From positions 2,480,001 to 2,544,000 of the forward strand of contig NZ_VLKF01000001.1 of the NCBI RefSeq assembly GCF_007994135.1: a stretch of 64,000 bases of DNA, in the 5' to 3' direction. Origin of the DNA: Modestobacter roseus (GTDB lineage Bacteria; Actinomycetota; Actinomycetes; Mycobacteriales; Geodermatophilaceae). A model generated the notes under the pieces. The model was not told the DNA's origin. It did not search any database and was given only the letters and a program-made list of their open reading frames with translations. This document shows, piece after piece, positions 1 to 10,227 of the stretch. Within the stretch, counting starts at the first letter, position 1, and every line of letters starts with the position of its first letter. A program made the translations under genes and the position numbers.

Positions 1-2496
1 GGTCGATGTCGCTCTTGGTGATCCCACCGACGCCGCGGTGGATGACCCGCAGCGAGATGTCGTCGCTCACCTCGATCTTCATCAGCGCCTCTTCGAGCGC
101 CTCGACGGTGCCCGAGTTGTCGCCCTTGATGATCAGGTTGAGCTGACGGGTCTCCTTGAGCGCCGCGTCGAGGTCCTCCAGGCTGATCCGCTTCCGCATC
201 TGCGCGTTCTGCGCGTTGCGGATCCGGGCCTGACGGCGGTCGGCGATCTGCCGGGCGATCCGGTCCTCCTCGACGACGAGGAAGGTGTCACCGGCACGTG
301 GCACGGAGGTCAGGCCGACGACCTGGACCGGACGGGCCGGCAGGGCCTCCTTGAGCTTGTTGCCGTGCTCGTCGAGCAGCGACCGGACGCGACCGTAGGC
401 GTCGCCGGCCACGATCGAGTCGCCCTGGCGGAGGATGCCGCGCTGGACCAGCACCGTGGCGACGGGGCCACGGCCCTTGTCCAGCTTGCCCTCGATGACC
501 ACACCCTGCGGGTCCTGGCCCACGTTGGCGCGCAGGTCCAGCGAGGCGTCGGCGGTCAGCAGGATCGAGGTCAGCAGGTCGTCGAGGCCCTGACGGGTGG
601 TCGCGGAGACGTCGACGAACATCGTGTCGCCGCCGTACTCCTCGGCCACCAGGCCGTACTCGGTCAGCTGCTGACGGATCTTGGCGGGGTTGGCCCCCTC
701 CTTGTCGATCTTGTTCACCGCGACCACGATCGGCACCTCGGCGGCCTGGGCGTGGTTCAGCGCCTCCACCGTCTGCGGCATGACGCCGTCGTCGGCGGCG
801 ACGACCAGGACCACGATGTCGGTGACCTTCGCGCCACGGGCACGCATCGCGGTGAACGACTCGTGACCCGGGGTGTCGATGAAGGTGACCGGACGCTCGT
901 TGCCCTCCAGCTCGGTGACGATCTGGTAGGCGCCGATGTGCTGGGTGATGCCACCGGCCTCCTTGCCCGCCACGTTGGCGTGCCGGAGCGCGTCCAGGAG
1001 CTTGGTCTTCCCGTGGTCGACGTGACCCATGACGGTCACGACCGGCGGGCGGACGTCCCAGTCGTCCTCGTCGTCGCTCTCCTCGTCACCGAAGGTGAGG
1101 TCGAACGTGTCGAGGAGCTCGCGGTCCTCGTCCTCGGGGCTGACGACCTGGATGACCCAGCCGATCTCGGCACCGAGCAGCTGCAGCGTGTCGTCGTTGA
1201 CCGACTGCGTCGCGGTGATCATCTCGCCCAGGTGGAACAGGGCGGTGACCAGCGCGGCGGGCTCGGCGTTGATCCGCTCGGCCAGGTCGGTCAGCGAGGC
1301 GCCGCGGGGCAGCCGGACGGTCTGCCCGTTGCCACGGGGCAGCGAGACGCCGCCCATGCTCGGCGCCGCCATGGAGTCGAACTCCTGACGCCGCTGCTTC
1401 TTGCTCTTGCGCCCGCGGACCGGACCGCGACCACCGGGACGCCCGAAGGCACCCGCGGTGCCCGCACCGGAGCCGCCGCGGCCACGACCGCGGCCACCAC
1501 CACCGGGACGGAAGCCACCACCGGCCGGAGCGCCACCGGGCGCACCGCCGCCGCCACCGGGACGGAAACCGCCGCCACCACCGGGACCACCCGGGCGGCC
1601 ACGGCCACCGGGAGCACCGGGGCGGCCGCCACCGGCCGGGCGCGGCGGCATCATGCCGGGGCTCGGACGCTGCGGCATCATGCCGGGGTTGGGACGCGGG
1701 CCACCCGGGCCGGCGGACGGACGGGGACCGCCCGGACCGGCGGACGGACGGGGACCACCCGGACCGGCACCGGGACGTGGGCCACCGGCGCCCGGCGCGG
1801 GCGCGGACCGCCCTGGCCGGGAGCGCCGCCCGGCGCGGGACGGCCGGGAGCCGCGGGACGCGGCGCGCTGCTGAAGGGGTTGTTGCCCGGACGCGGCGCC
1901 GGCCGCGGGCCGGGACGCGGACCGCCACCCGCCGGACGGGGAGCGCCGGGAGCGGCGCCGCCGCCGGCACCCGGACGCGCCGCCGGACCCGGGCGCGGCC
2001 CGGACTGCGGAGCGGCCGGGGGCTGCTGGGGCGGAGCACTCGCCGCGGCCGGAGCCGGTGCGGGCGCAGGGGCCGGAGCGGCCGGACGCGGACCCGGGCG
2101 CGGGCCCGGAGTCGCCGGACGGGCAGCGGCCGGGGCGGGAGCCGCCGGCGCCTGGGGGGCGGCGGCAGCGGGCGCCTGCGGGGCGGGCGCCGGAGCAGCG
2201 GGAGCCGGAGCTGCCGGAGCGGCGGGCGCCGCCGGGGCGCTGGCCGCCGGGGCGCTGGGCGCGGTCGGGCGCGGGGCCGGAGCCGGGCGCGGACCGGGAC
2301 GGGGGGCGGAGCTGCTGCGGCTCTCACCGGAGCTGCCCCCGGGGAACGCCTCGCGCAACCGTCGGGCCACCGGGGCCTCGACGGTGGACGAGGCGGACTT
2401 CACGAACTCGCCCTGCTCCTTGAGCTTGGCGAGCACTGCCTTGCTGTCGACGCCGAGCTCTTTCGCGAGCTCGTGTACGCGGGCCTTGCCTGGCAC
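1..2496 (-). CDS. infB: Translation initiation factor IF-2 (3' end outside window; apparent frameshift)
   Basis: IF-2 is the GTPase that brings initiator fMet-tRNA to the 30S subunit and promotes subunit joining. The ATG at 2496 opens an IF2_N domain ([19 protein letters not shown]), followed by a long Ala/Pro/Gly linker with a GNNPFSS motif. The G domain is clear: GHVDHGK near 1010-1030, DTPGHE near 880 and NKID near 705. The reading ends in domain III ([14 protein letters not shown]) at the window edge, so the C-terminal fMet-tRNA-binding domain is not seen. The N-terminal frame meets a TGA at 1678-1680, while the G domain lies in another frame. The switch falls between about 1792 and 1810, where the IF-2-like Gly-Pro-Arg repeats continue only after a frame change (one base missing or two extra). 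Because IF-2 is essential, a sequencing or assembly error in this GC-rich repeat is the likeliest cause. ylxR and nusA lie just upstream. Confidence 0.93.
1710..1763. repeat. 27-bp tandem repeat in infB linker
   Basis: Two adjacent 27-bp units (1710-1736 and 1737-1763) differ at one base and encode Gly-Gly-Pro-Arg-Pro-Ser-Ala-Gly-Pro on the minus strand. They sit in the flexible linker of IF-2, just downstream in the gene of the apparent frameshift. Confidence 0.7.
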
Positions 2497-2557
2497 GGGT
2501 CTCCTCTTCGTGAGGCCGGCGGCTGGCCCGCTCGACCTCGTCGTCAGTGGTGCATGG

Positions 2558-2923
2558 TCATCGTGGCGACTTCACGGGTTGCTCATCCGAGGGGTCGTCC
2601 TGTTCGAGTGGTGGACCGGCCGGGTGCCGGTCCGACGGTGTCCCGCCCGGGGCCGGCCGCCCGGCGGACCGGGCGACGTGGCTCTCGAGCGGACCGGTCT
2701 CCAGCGGAACGCTGCTGCGCAGCGCGCGCGGGAAGGCCCGGCGCCGGGCTGCCGCACGCAGGCACTCCTCGGTGGGGTGCAGGGACGCACCCCGGCCGGG
2801 GAGCCGCCGCCGTGGGTCGGGGGTGAGCCCCCCGTCACGGACGACGACGCGCAACAGCTCGGTGACCGGAGCGCGTCCCCGGCACCCCACACAGGTGCGG
2901 ACCGGGATCGACGAGTCGGCCAT
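2558..2923 (-). CDS. ylxR: YlxR family (DUF448) protein
   Basis: This is a small predicted nucleic-acid-binding protein of the YlxR/DUF448 family, nearly always encoded between nusA and infB. The ATG at 2923 gives 121 residues; the reading frame extends further upstream, but that part lies inside nusA. The family hallmark is near the N-terminus: [11 protein letters not shown] (two Cys in CxxC), then LLRVV and a GRGASLH segment (family: GRGAY). The C-terminal third is Pro/Ser/Arg-rich and looks disordered. The start is 8 bp after the nusA stop and infB begins about 60 bp beyond its end, so it is probably cotranscribed with both. Members have been linked to RNase P or to transcription regulation; nothing here distinguishes these. 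Confidence 0.85.
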   Translation of the reverse strand: MADSSIPVRTCVGCRGRAPVTELLRVVVRDGGLTPDPRRRLPGRGASLHPTEECLRAAARRRAFPRALRSSVPLETGPLESHVARSAGRPAPGGTPSDRHPAGPPLEQDDPSDEQPVKSPR

Positions 2924-2931
2924 CGACGAGT

Positions 2932-4053
2932 CTAGCGCGCCGCGCGTCCGGGATGTTCCGCCCGCCGTACGGGCGGGCGCTGACCCGTCTGCGGACCGCG
3001 GAGTCCGGGGCGCTGCTCGGCCGGGCCGGGGCGCAGCGGTGCGCGCCCCACACCGGGCGAGGCCGGACCGTCGTCGAGGGGCTGGGCGTCGCTGCGGATG
3101 TCGATCCGGCACCCCGTCAGGCGCGCGGCCAGCCGGGCGTTCTGCCCTTCCTTGCCGATCGCCAGCGAGAGCTGGTAGTCGGGGACGACGACCTGGACCG
3201 CCCGCGCCTTGGGATCGACGACGCGGGCGCTGGAGACCCGGGCCGGGGACAGCGCGGAGGCGACGAACGTGGCGTCGTCGTCCGACCAGTCGACGATGTC
3301 GATCTTCTCGCCGTTGAGCTCGGCCATCACGTTGCGCACCCGCTGGCCCATCGGGCCGATGCAGGCACCCTTGGCGTTCAGCCCGGGGACGGACGTGCGG
3401 ACGGCGATCTTGGTGCGGTGCCCGGCCTCCCGCGCCACCGCGACGATCTCCACGCTGCCGTCGGCGACCTCGGGGGCCTCCAGCGCGAACAGCTTGCGCA
3501 CCAGGTTGGGGTGGGTCCGCGAGACGGTCACCTGCGGGCCGCGGAAGCTGCGGGCCACCGAGACGACGTAGCCCTTGAGCCGGCTGCCGTGGGTGTAGCG
3601 CTCGCCCGGCACCTGCTCGGCGGCCGGCAGCGTCGCCTCCACCTTGCCGATGTCGACCATGACGACACCGCTGGCGTTGCGCCGCTGGTCGGCCTGGACG
3701 ATGCCGCTGACGATGTCGCCTTCCTTGCCGGCGTACTCCCCGAAGGTCTGCTCGTGCTCGGCGTCGCGCAGCCGCTGCATGATGACCTGCTTGGCGGTGC
3801 TGGCCGCGATCCGGCCGAAGTCACCGGGGGTGTCGTCCCACTCGTGGACGACCTCGCCGTCGGGTCCGAGCTCCTGGGCGAGCACGGCCACCTCACCGCT
3901 CTTGCGGTCGACCTGCACGCGCACGTGCTTGGCGGCGCCGTCGGCGTGCCGGTAGGCGGTGACCAGGGCGGTCTCGATCGCCTCCAGCACCGTGTCGGCG
4001 GGGATGCCCTTCTCCCGCTCGACCGCCTTGAGGGCGGTCACGTCGATGTTCAC
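2932..4053 (-). CDS. nusA: Transcription termination/antitermination factor NusA
   Basis: NusA binds RNA polymerase and nascent RNA and modulates pausing, termination and rRNA antitermination. The 373-residue product has an N-terminal polymerase-binding domain ([13 protein letters not shown]), an S1 domain in the middle and two KH domains, recognisable by [15 protein letters not shown] and [15 protein letters not shown]. It lacks the C-terminal acidic repeats of the E. coli protein, which is normal for actinobacteria; the last 40 residues are Pro/Arg-rich. The GTG start has a strong GAGGAGG ribosome site and overlaps the rimP stop as GTGA, so the two are probably translationally coupled. ylxR and infB follow. 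Confidence 0.95.
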   Translation of the reverse strand: MNIDVTALKAVEREKGIPADTVLEAIETALVTAYRHADGAAKHVRVQVDRKSGEVAVLAQELGPDGEVVHEWDDTPGDFGRIAASTAKQVIMQRLRDAEHEQTFGEYAGKEGDIVSGIVQADQRRNASGVVMVDIGKVEATLPAAEQVPGERYTHGSRLKGYVVSVARSFRGPQVTVSRTHPNLVRKLFALEAPEVADGSVEIVAVAREAGHRTKIAVRTSVPGLNAKGACIGPMGQRVRNVMAELNGEKIDIVDWSDDDATFVASALSPARVSSARVVDPKARAVQVVVPDYQLSLAIGKEGQNARLAARLTGCRIDIRSDAQPLDDGPASPGVGRAPLRPGPAEQRPGLRGPQTGQRPPVRRAEHPGRAAR

Positions 4054-4823
4054 TTGTTGCCTCCTCGTCGCGGCCGGTCGCCCCGCGGCGCGCGGCGCGG
4101 GCCCGGTCGCCCGGTGCGTCCGCTCGCGCCGGCCGCGGGTGCACCGGCCGGGTCCTGCTGGTGGTCCATCGGGTCGTCGTCCCCGGTGCCGGGGTACGCA
4201 CCCTCGTCGTCGTCGTCCTCGTCGTCGGCCTCGCCGTCGTCGTCGGCCTCGTCGTCGTCACCGGTCGACTCGTCGACCAGGGCGGCGTCCCGGTGCCCGG
4301 CGGGGCGGGCGAACTCGACCTGCACCCGGGCCTCCCCGAGCTCGGCCCAGGCGATCGTGCGCTCCCCTGCCGCCTTGCGCACCTGGCCCTTCTTGGCCCC
4401 GCCCTTCTGCACCTCGAGCACGACGCCCTCGTCGGTGACCCGCAGCACGCGGGCGGCCAGCTGCTCCCGCGACCCGTCGGGGCCCACGGCGACGTCGACC
4501 AGCCGGCCGACGTTCCGCCGCCAGTGCCGCGGTGCGGTGAGCGGCCGGTCGACCCCGGGGCTGGTGACCTCGAGGACGTAGGGCGCGCTGCCGAATGCCT
4601 CGTCCTCGCCGTCGAGCACCTCGGACAGGGACCGGCTCAGCTCGGCGACGTCGTCCAGGCTCACGCCGGCGTCCCGGTCGATGACCACGCGGACGACCGA
4701 GCGCTGCCCGGCCGGGCGGACGACCAGCTCCTCCAGGTCGTAACCGGCGGCGGCGACGACCGGCTCGACCGAGGCGACGAGCTGGGCGGTCGCCTCGGGG
4801 GTGCGGGCACCTCGGGTGGACAC
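4050..4823 (-). CDS. rimP: Ribosome maturation factor RimP
   Basis: RimP assists 30S subunit maturation. I place the start at the GTG at 4823 because AGGAGG lies 6 bases upstream; this gives 257 residues. The core matches the family: [14 protein letters not shown], then [15 protein letters not shown] and the conserved [14 protein letters not shown]. The C-terminal 90 residues are an unusual extension: first a run of Asp/Glu ([15 protein letters not shown]), then a basic Gly/Arg/Pro tail. Such acidic tails occur in actinobacterial RimP but are poorly conserved. The stop overlaps the nusA GTG (GTGA). This is the first gene of the rimP-nusA-ylxR-infB operon; the 207 bp upstream separate it from a divergent lipoprotein gene and should hold promoters for both. 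Confidence 0.92.
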   Translation of the reverse strand: MSTRGARTPEATAQLVASVEPVVAAAGYDLEELVVRPAGQRSVVRVVIDRDAGVSLDDVAELSRSLSEVLDGEDEAFGSAPYVLEVTSPGVDRPLTAPRHWRRNVGRLVDVAVGPDGSREQLAARVLRVTDEGVVLEVQKGGAKKGQVRKAAGERTIAWAELGEARVQVEFARPAGHRDAALVDESTGDDDEADDDGEADDEDDDDEGAYPGTGDDDPMDHQQDPAGAPAAGASGRTGRPGPRRAPRGDRPRRGGNK

Positions 4824-5030
4824 CGGCTGCCTCCTGTCGTCCGTGCTGCTCGATGTGCGTGCGTCACCTCGCGGACCGGGGAACGGACCGTGAACCGGTC
4901 CGGGCGCGAGGGAGTGAACCGTCAGGCTACCGCCCACCCGGGGACGCGCTCACGGCCAGCGACGGACTCCGGCGGCACACCGGTGCGTCACCCCCGGGGT
5001 GTGGCCGGTCGGCTGTCAGGATGGACGTCG

Positions 5031-5528
5031 ATGTCCGCTGCCGGATCCCCTCCCCCGCGCACGGGCGCCTTCTCCCGGCGCACCCTGCTCGTGGCCGCCA
5101 TGGTGGGCACCGCGTCGACCGCCGTGGCGTGCACCGGCGGCAGCGGCGGCGACCCGGCCGACGCGGTCACCCCCCAGCAGGCCGACCAGCTCGCGGCCCA
5201 GCTGACCGTGCAGCAGGCCCTGGTCGACGCCTACGACCAGGCCTTCGCCGCCGACCCCGGGCTGGCCACCGCTGCGGCGACGCTGGCCGAACAGGCCCGG
5301 ACCCAGCTCGACCGGTTGCAGGCGGCCGCACCCGGGGCCACCGGCAGCCCGGCGCCGACGACCGGCGGCGGCCCGGGCCCGGCCGACGCGCGCGCCTGGC
5401 TGCGCACCCAGGTGGTCGCCGCGGCCGACGCGCACGCCGCCGCCGCCGCGACCTTCAGCGGTGGCCGCGCGGCACTGCTGGGCAGCATCGCCGCCGGCCT
5501 GCGCGGCCAGGAGGGGCTGCTGGCATGA
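5031..5528 (+). CDS. Putative Tat-exported lipoprotein of unknown function
   Basis: The 165-residue product starts with a polar stretch, a twin-arginine-like SRRTLL motif at about residues 14-19, a hydrophobic segment and a lipobox-like TAVAC, so it is probably exported folded and lipid-anchored. The rest is Ala/Gln-rich and predicted helical (QQADQLAAQLTVQQALVDAYDQ), with a Pro/Thr linker in the middle. I do not recognise a named family for the mature part. The next gene on the same strand, 57 bp away, encodes a DUF4439 ferritin-like protein, and the helical pattern here is similar, so the two may act together. The ATG at 5031 is preceded by AGGATGG; no better start precedes the signal peptide. 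Confidence 0.7.
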   Translation: MSAAGSPPPRTGAFSRRTLLVAAMVGTASTAVACTGGSGGDPADAVTPQQADQLAAQLTVQQALVDAYDQAFAADPGLATAAATLAEQARTQLDRLQAAAPGATGSPAPTTGGGPGPADARAWLRTQVVAAADAHAAAAATFSGGRAALLGSIAAGLRGQEGLLA

Positions 5529-5585
5529 CCGGCCGGACGGCGGACGGCACACGGGGCAGCACACGAGACGGGGAGCGGGACGGCG

Positions 5586-6065
5586 ATGGCTGACGGCACC
5601 GAGGGCGGGGCGCCGGCGAGCGGGGCGACGACCCCGGCCGGACGGGAGACCGCCGCGCTGCAGGACGCGCTGGCCGCCACCCGCGCGGCCATCTGGGGTT
5701 ACGGCGTGGTCGGCGCGGCCTGGCCCGCGGAGGACCGGGCGGTGGTCGCCGCGGCGGAGGAGGCGCACCGGGACGTCCGCGACACCCTGCTCGCCCTCCT
5801 GGACGCACGGGGGGTCGACCCGGCGCCGTCGGCGGGCGGCTACACGCTGCCCTTCCCCGTGCTCTCCCCGGTGGACGCCGCCGCCCTCGCGGTCACGCTG
5901 GAGGAGGGCACCTCCCGGTCCTGGACCTGGGTGCTCGACCAGGCCGCCGAGCAGGCCACCCGCGAGCTGGCCGTGCGCGAGCTGACCGCGGCCGAGCTCC
6001 GCGCCGTCACCTGGCGCACGGCGGCCGGCCGCACGCCGGTCACCAGCGCCCTGCCCGGCCTCTGA
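5586..6065 (+). CDS. Ferritin-like domain protein (DUF4439)
   Basis: The 159-residue protein resembles DUF4439, an actinobacterial ferritin-like four-helix family. Typical segments are LQDALAATRAAIWGYGVVGA, an EEAHRDVRDTLLALL helix and a C-terminal helical pair (SWTWVLDQAAEQATRELAV). No obvious complete di-iron ExxH set is visible beyond EEAH, so metal binding is uncertain. No signal peptide is seen, suggesting a cytoplasmic place, although its neighbour is a predicted lipoprotein. GGGAGCGGGA lies upstream of the ATG. It is convergent with the penicillin-binding protein gene, 33 bp away. Confidence 0.75.
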   Translation: MADGTEGGAPASGATTPAGRETAALQDALAATRAAIWGYGVVGAAWPAEDRAVVAAAEEAHRDVRDTLLALLDARGVDPAPSAGGYTLPFPVLSPVDAAALAVTLEEGTSRSWTWVLDQAAEQATRELAVRELTAAELRAVTWRTAAGRTPVTSALPGL

Positions 6066-6098
6066 TCGGGCCCCGGCGCCCGATCAGGCGGCCGGGCC

Positions 6099-8024
6099 TC
6101 AGCCCAGGTTGCCGAGGAAGGCGTCGGTGACGGCGACCGCGGCGCTGCTGGACTGCCCGGCCTCGACCAGGACGGCGAAGGCGATGTCGCCCTGCGGCCC
6201 ACCCAGCTGGTAGCCCATGAACCAGCCGTGGGAGTCCGGCGGGGTGTTGGTGCCGAACTCCGCGGTGCCGGTCTTGCCGAACACCTGACCCCGGTCGCCC
6301 AGCGCGATGGCGGTGCCGCTGACCACGACCTCGCGCATGAGCGGGCGGAGCTGCTCCAGCACCGCGGAGCCGGGCCCGGCGGGCGCCGGTCCGGCGGGCT
6401 CGCCGCCGACGACCTCGACCGGCGCGGCGGGGGTGCCGCTGGCGATGCCGGCGGCGACCAGCGCGAGCTGCGCCGGGCTCATCAGGACCTGGCCCTGCCC
6501 GATGGCGTCGGCCGCCTTGGTGGTGCCGGTGCTCGTGCTGGGCACCTGCCCGCTGAAGACCGGGACCGGGAGGTCCCACTCGGAGCCGACGCCGTAGGAG
6601 GCCGCCGCCTGGGACAGCGCGTCGTCGGGCAGGGCGAGCGCCTGCTGGATGAACGTGGTGTTGCAGGACTCGGCGAAGGCCTGGGTGAAGGGGACCGTGC
6701 CCAGGTCGAACTGGTCCTCGTTCTCGAACTCCCGGCCGTCGACGACCGTCGTCCCCGGGCAGGCCACCGGCGTCTGCGGGGTCAGCGCACCGGCGCCGAG
6801 CAGCGCGGTCGCGGTCATCGTCTTCATGCTCGACCCGGGCGGGAACTGGCCCGACAGCGCGTAGGAGGGGTTGGCCGCCTCGTTGGAGCTCACCGCGAGC
6901 AGCTCACCCGTGCCCGGCCGGACGACGACCAGGTGCGTGGCCAGCGGCTGGGTCGCGACGGCGGCGTCCGCGGCGTTCTGCAGCGCCGGCACGAGCGGGG
7001 TCTGCAGCGGGGTGCCGGGCACCGGCTCGACGGTCGCGACCACCTGGCCGGCGTCGTCGGTGGCCTCGTCGGCGCTGACCACCGAGACGGTGAAGCCCGG
7101 CGTGCCGGTCAGCTGCTCCTGCGCCTGCCGCTGCAGCCCGGACAGGCCGAGCTGGTCACCGGCCGCGTAGCGCGGCGCACCGTCGGTGGCGCTCTCGTCC
7201 AGCAGCTCCTGGGTGGCCGCGCCGACCCGGCCGAGCAGCCCGACCGCGAACCGCGACGAGGGGGCCAGCAGGCGGGTGCCAGGGGGGAAGACCGCGCCGG
7301 GCAGGTCGTAGACCTGGGCCCGGATCGCCTCGAAGTCGGGGCGACGCAGGGTGATCACCGGCACGAACTGGCCGGCGGGCGCGGCCTGCACGTCGGCCAC
7401 GATCGTCGCCGCGTCCACCCCGGTCGCCGCGGCGAGCGCCTGGGCCAGCGCCGGCAGGTCGGTGACCTGTGCGGGGTCGACGCCGACGTTGACCACGTCG
7501 GTCTCGGCGAACAGCGGGGCGCCGGAGCCGTCGGTGATCGGGGCCCGCTCGGGCAGGGTGCGCGCCAGTTCGAGGCGCTGGCCGGCGGCGAGCTCGGGGT
7601 GCACCGCGCTGGGCTCGGCGGCCACCCCCCAGCGGTCGTCCCGCTCGGTCAGCGAGAGCGTGCCGGGGTACTCCCAGTCGGGTGCCGCGACCAGGTCCCA
7701 GGTCGCGGTCCAGTCGACGGTGGCGGCGCCGTCCTCGCCGACCTGCACCTCGCCCACCTCGGCCGCGAGCTCCGCGCCGGACAGGTCGGTGGCGGTCTGC
7801 TCCAGCAGGGCGGTGGCCGCCGCGGGATCGGTGGTCCGGCCGGCCGCGCCGGCGACGTCACCGGCGGACCAGTCCGCCAGGAACGCCTCGGCCGCGGCCC
7901 GGACGTCGTCGGAGGGGTCGCTGGAGCAACTGGTCAGCAGGGGGCCCAGCAGCAGCACCACCGCCCCCGCGGTCGCCGTCGCCCGTCCTGATCTCGGACC
8001 CGTCACCGTTCCCCGTGCACGCAC
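6099..8024 (-). CDS. Penicillin-binding transpeptidase with MecA-type N-terminal domain, lipoprotein
   Basis: This is a class B-like penicillin-binding protein that would cross-link peptidoglycan outside the membrane. The 641-residue product opens with a signal segment ending in a lipobox (LLTSCSS), so it is probably lipid-anchored rather than spanning. Residues about 40-150 resemble the NTF2-like MecA_N domain (AAEAFLADWSAGDVAGAA), followed by a dimerisation region and the transpeptidase. All three catalytic motifs are present: SSMK (Ser398-Lys401), SCN (453-455) and KTG (584-586). The start is uncertain: GTG at 8024, or a GTG six codons later with GGGGAAC upstream. The MecA_N fold is also found in low-affinity PBPs, but resistance cannot be read from sequence. 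Confidence 0.9.
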   Translation of the reverse strand: MRARGTVTGPRSGRATATAGAVVLLLGPLLTSCSSDPSDDVRAAAEAFLADWSAGDVAGAAGRTTDPAAATALLEQTATDLSGAELAAEVGEVQVGEDGAATVDWTATWDLVAAPDWEYPGTLSLTERDDRWGVAAEPSAVHPELAAGQRLELARTLPERAPITDGSGAPLFAETDVVNVGVDPAQVTDLPALAQALAAATGVDAATIVADVQAAPAGQFVPVITLRRPDFEAIRAQVYDLPGAVFPPGTRLLAPSSRFAVGLLGRVGAATQELLDESATDGAPRYAAGDQLGLSGLQRQAQEQLTGTPGFTVSVVSADEATDDAGQVVATVEPVPGTPLQTPLVPALQNAADAAVATQPLATHLVVVRPGTGELLAVSSNEAANPSYALSGQFPPGSSMKTMTATALLGAGALTPQTPVACPGTTVVDGREFENEDQFDLGTVPFTQAFAESCNTTFIQQALALPDDALSQAAASYGVGSEWDLPVPVFSGQVPSTSTGTTKAADAIGQGQVLMSPAQLALVAAGIASGTPAAPVEVVGGEPAGPAPAGPGSAVLEQLRPLMREVVVSGTAIALGDRGQVFGKTGTAEFGTNTPPDSHGWFMGYQLGGPQGDIAFAVLVEAGQSSSAAVAVTDAFLGNLG

Positions 8025-8091
8025 CCCGCCACCCTGGCAGACGCCGGCCCCGGAACCGAGGCGGCCGCACCACCCGCCCCGTGACTCACAG

Positions 8092-8112
8092 CTGAGCGGG
8101 CCGGCCGCTCAG
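8092..8112 (-). terminator. Hairpin at the end of the GNAT gene
   Basis: Perfect 8-bp arms (CTGAGCGG / CCGCTCAG) with a 5-base GC loop overlap the stop codon of the GNAT gene. There is no T-run, as is usual in actinobacteria. It could end the ispG-GNAT transcript before the PBP gene. Confidence 0.35.
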
Positions 8113-8960
8113 AAGAGCACGGAGGCGTAGGTGCCGACCTGCTGGAAGCCCACCCGCTCGTACGTGGCCCGCGCGGCCCGGTTGTAGTCGTTGACGTAGA
8201 GGCTGACCACCGGGGCGATCGCGGCGCGTGCGTACTCGACCACCGCCGCGGTGCCCGACCGGCCGATCCCCTGCCCGCGCAGCCGGGGCGCGACCCAGAC
8301 CCCCTGCACCTGGCAGGCGGCCCCGGAGACGGCGCCGACGTCGGCCTTGAAGAGCACCTCGCCACCCTCGATCCAGGCGAGCGCGTGGCCGGCGCGGACC
8401 AGCTCGGTGACCCGGGCCCGGTAGCCGGCACCGCCGTCGACCCGGACCGGGCTGACGCCGACCTCCTCGGTGAACATGGCGATCGCCGCGGGCAGCAGGG
8501 TCTCGAGCTCGCCGAGGGCGACCGGGCGCACCCGGGGCTCCGCCGGGACGGCCGGCGGACCCTCGATGGCCAGCAGCGGCTGCCGGGCACGCACCTCGCG
8601 CGCCGGACCCCACGACGGCTCGAGCAGGTCCCACAGCGGGAGCACCGCCGCCGACGGTCCGACGATGGTCGAGCAGCGCCGCCCGGCGCGCCGGGCCCGG
8701 TCGGCGAACGCGGCCGCCGCGGCCTGCTCGACACCGGGGCGGGCGAACGGGATCAGGTTGGCCCCGGCCAGGCACACCGCGTCCAGCCGCCGCCCCGAGT
8801 GCAGGCCCCACAACGGGGCGCCCAGGGTCGCGGCCGACGTCCCGTGCGCCTCGATCCGGCCGGCCAGCATGCAGGCCGCGACGGGGTCGGTGGCCAGCAG
8901 CTCGCGGACCGGGACCTCGTCGTCGGCGTCCAGCACCCGTGCCGACGGCGCGCGCAGCAC
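8109..8960 (-). CDS. GNAT acetyltransferase with N-terminal DUF4081
   Basis: The 283-residue protein joins an N-terminal DUF4081 domain (about 1-130; LLATDPVAACMLAGRIE, GANLIPF) to a C-terminal GNAT domain with the acetyl-CoA pyrophosphate loop (VWVAPRLRGQGIGRSG) and the closing motif NDYNRAARATYERVGFQQVG. GNATs transfer acetyl from acetyl-CoA to amines or protein N-termini; the substrate here is unknown. This two-domain arrangement next to ispG is recurrent in actinobacteria. I use the GTG at 8960, which has CGGGAACGGGG upstream and lies 29 bp after the ispG stop, implying cotranscription with the dxr-rip-ispG group. Confidence 0.85.
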   Translation of the reverse strand: MLRAPSARVLDADDEVPVRELLATDPVAACMLAGRIEAHGTSAATLGAPLWGLHSGRRLDAVCLAGANLIPFARPGVEQAAAAAFADRARRAGRRCSTIVGPSAAVLPLWDLLEPSWGPAREVRARQPLLAIEGPPAVPAEPRVRPVALGELETLLPAAIAMFTEEVGVSPVRVDGGAGYRARVTELVRAGHALAWIEGGEVLFKADVGAVSGAACQVQGVWVAPRLRGQGIGRSGTAAVVEYARAAIAPVVSLYVNDYNRAARATYERVGFQQVGTYASVLF

Positions 8961-8989
8961 CCGGTTGCCCCGTTCCCGTGTCGGTCGGC

Positions 8990-10150
8990 TCAGGAGACGC
9001 TGACGACGGGCGGACCCGACGGGGTGCCGTCGGCGACCTGCGCCTCCGCGATGCGCATGGCCTCCTCGATGAGCGTCTCGACGATCATCGACTCGGGCAC
9101 GGTCTTGACCACCTCGCCCTTGACGAAGATCTGGCCCTTGCCGTTGCCGGAGGCGACGCCGAGGTCGGCCTCGCGGGCCTCCCCCGGGCCGTTGACGACG
9201 CAGCCCATGACCGCCACGCGCAGCGGGACCTCCATGCCCTCCAGCCCGGCGGTGACCTCGTCGGCGAGCTTGTAGACGTCGACCTGGGCGCGGCCGCACG
9301 AGGGGCAGCTGACGATCTCCAGGCCGCGCTGGCGCAGGTTCAGCGACTCGAGGATCTGGTTGCCGACCTTGACCTCCTCCGCCGGCGGGGCCGACAGGGA
9401 GACGCGGATCGTGTCGCCGATGCCCTGGGAGAGCAGCGCGCCGAAGGCGACGGCGGACTTGATCGTCCCCTGGAAGGCGGGGCCGGCCTCGGTGACGCCC
9501 AGGTGCAGCGGGTAGTCGCACTGGGCGGCGAGCAGCTCGTAGGCGCGCACCATGACCACCGGGTCGTTGTGCTTGACCGAGATCTTGATGTCCCGGAAGT
9601 CGTGCTCCTCGAACAGCGAGCACTCCCACAGCGCGGACTCGACCAGCGCCTCCGGGGTGGCCTTGCCGTACTTGGCCAGCAGGCGCTTGTCGAGCGAGCC
9701 GGCGTTGACGCCGATCCGGATGGGGGTGCCGGCGTCCTTGGCCGCCCGGGCGATCTCGCCGACCTTGTCGTCGAACTTCTTGATGTTGCCCGGGTTCACC
9801 CGGACGGCGGCGCAGCCGGCGTCGATCGCGGCGAACACGTACCGCGGCTGGAAGTGGATGTCGGCGATGACCGGGATCTGCGACTTCCTCGCGATGATCG
9901 GCAGCGCCTCGGCGTCGTCGGTGTCGGGCACCGCGACCCGCACGATCTGGCAGCCCGAGGCGGTCAGCTCGGCGATCTGCTGGAGCGTGGCGTTGATGTC
10001 GGCGGTCTTGGTGGTGCACATCGACTGGACGCTCACCGGGGAGTCGCTGCCGACGCCGACGCCCCCCACGTCGAGCTGACGGGTCTTGCGCCGGGGCGCG
10101 AGGACCGGTGGAGGAGCTGCGGGCATGCCGAGACTGACGGGGGTCGCCAT
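8990..10150 (-). CDS. ispG: 4-hydroxy-3-methylbut-2-enyl diphosphate synthase
   Basis: IspG (GcpE) is the 4Fe-4S enzyme of the MEP pathway that converts methylerythritol cyclodiphosphate to HMBPP. The ATG at 10150 gives 386 residues, close to the family length; a GTG nine codons upstream is the alternative. Diagnostic segments are [27 protein letters not shown] and the C-terminal iron-sulfur domain with CPSCGR and [11 protein letters not shown], which supply the three cluster cysteines. It lies downstream of dxr and the site-2 protease on the same strand, so two MEP pathway genes are close together here. Confidence 0.97.
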   Translation of the reverse strand: MATPVSLGMPAAPPPVLAPRRKTRQLDVGGVGVGSDSPVSVQSMCTTKTADINATLQQIAELTASGCQIVRVAVPDTDDAEALPIIARKSQIPVIADIHFQPRYVFAAIDAGCAAVRVNPGNIKKFDDKVGEIARAAKDAGTPIRIGVNAGSLDKRLLAKYGKATPEALVESALWECSLFEEHDFRDIKISVKHNDPVVMVRAYELLAAQCDYPLHLGVTEAGPAFQGTIKSAVAFGALLSQGIGDTIRVSLSAPPAEEVKVGNQILESLNLRQRGLEIVSCPSCGRAQVDVYKLADEVTAGLEGMEVPLRVAVMGCVVNGPGEAREADLGVASGNGKGQIFVKGEVVKTVPESMIVETLIEEAMRIAEAQVADGTPSGPPVVSVS

Positions 10151-10227
10151 GCCGCCCAGTATCCCCCTGCCCGCCACCGCGCCGCCGCCGCGCCGGGTGT
10201 GACCGTCGCCGTGCCCGGTGCGGGCGG

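Noticed and set aside
38-2935. Very long plus-strand open frame antisense to infB and ylxR
   Set aside because: GC-rich codon bias keeps antisense frames open; the product is low-complexity and the minus strand encodes IF-2.
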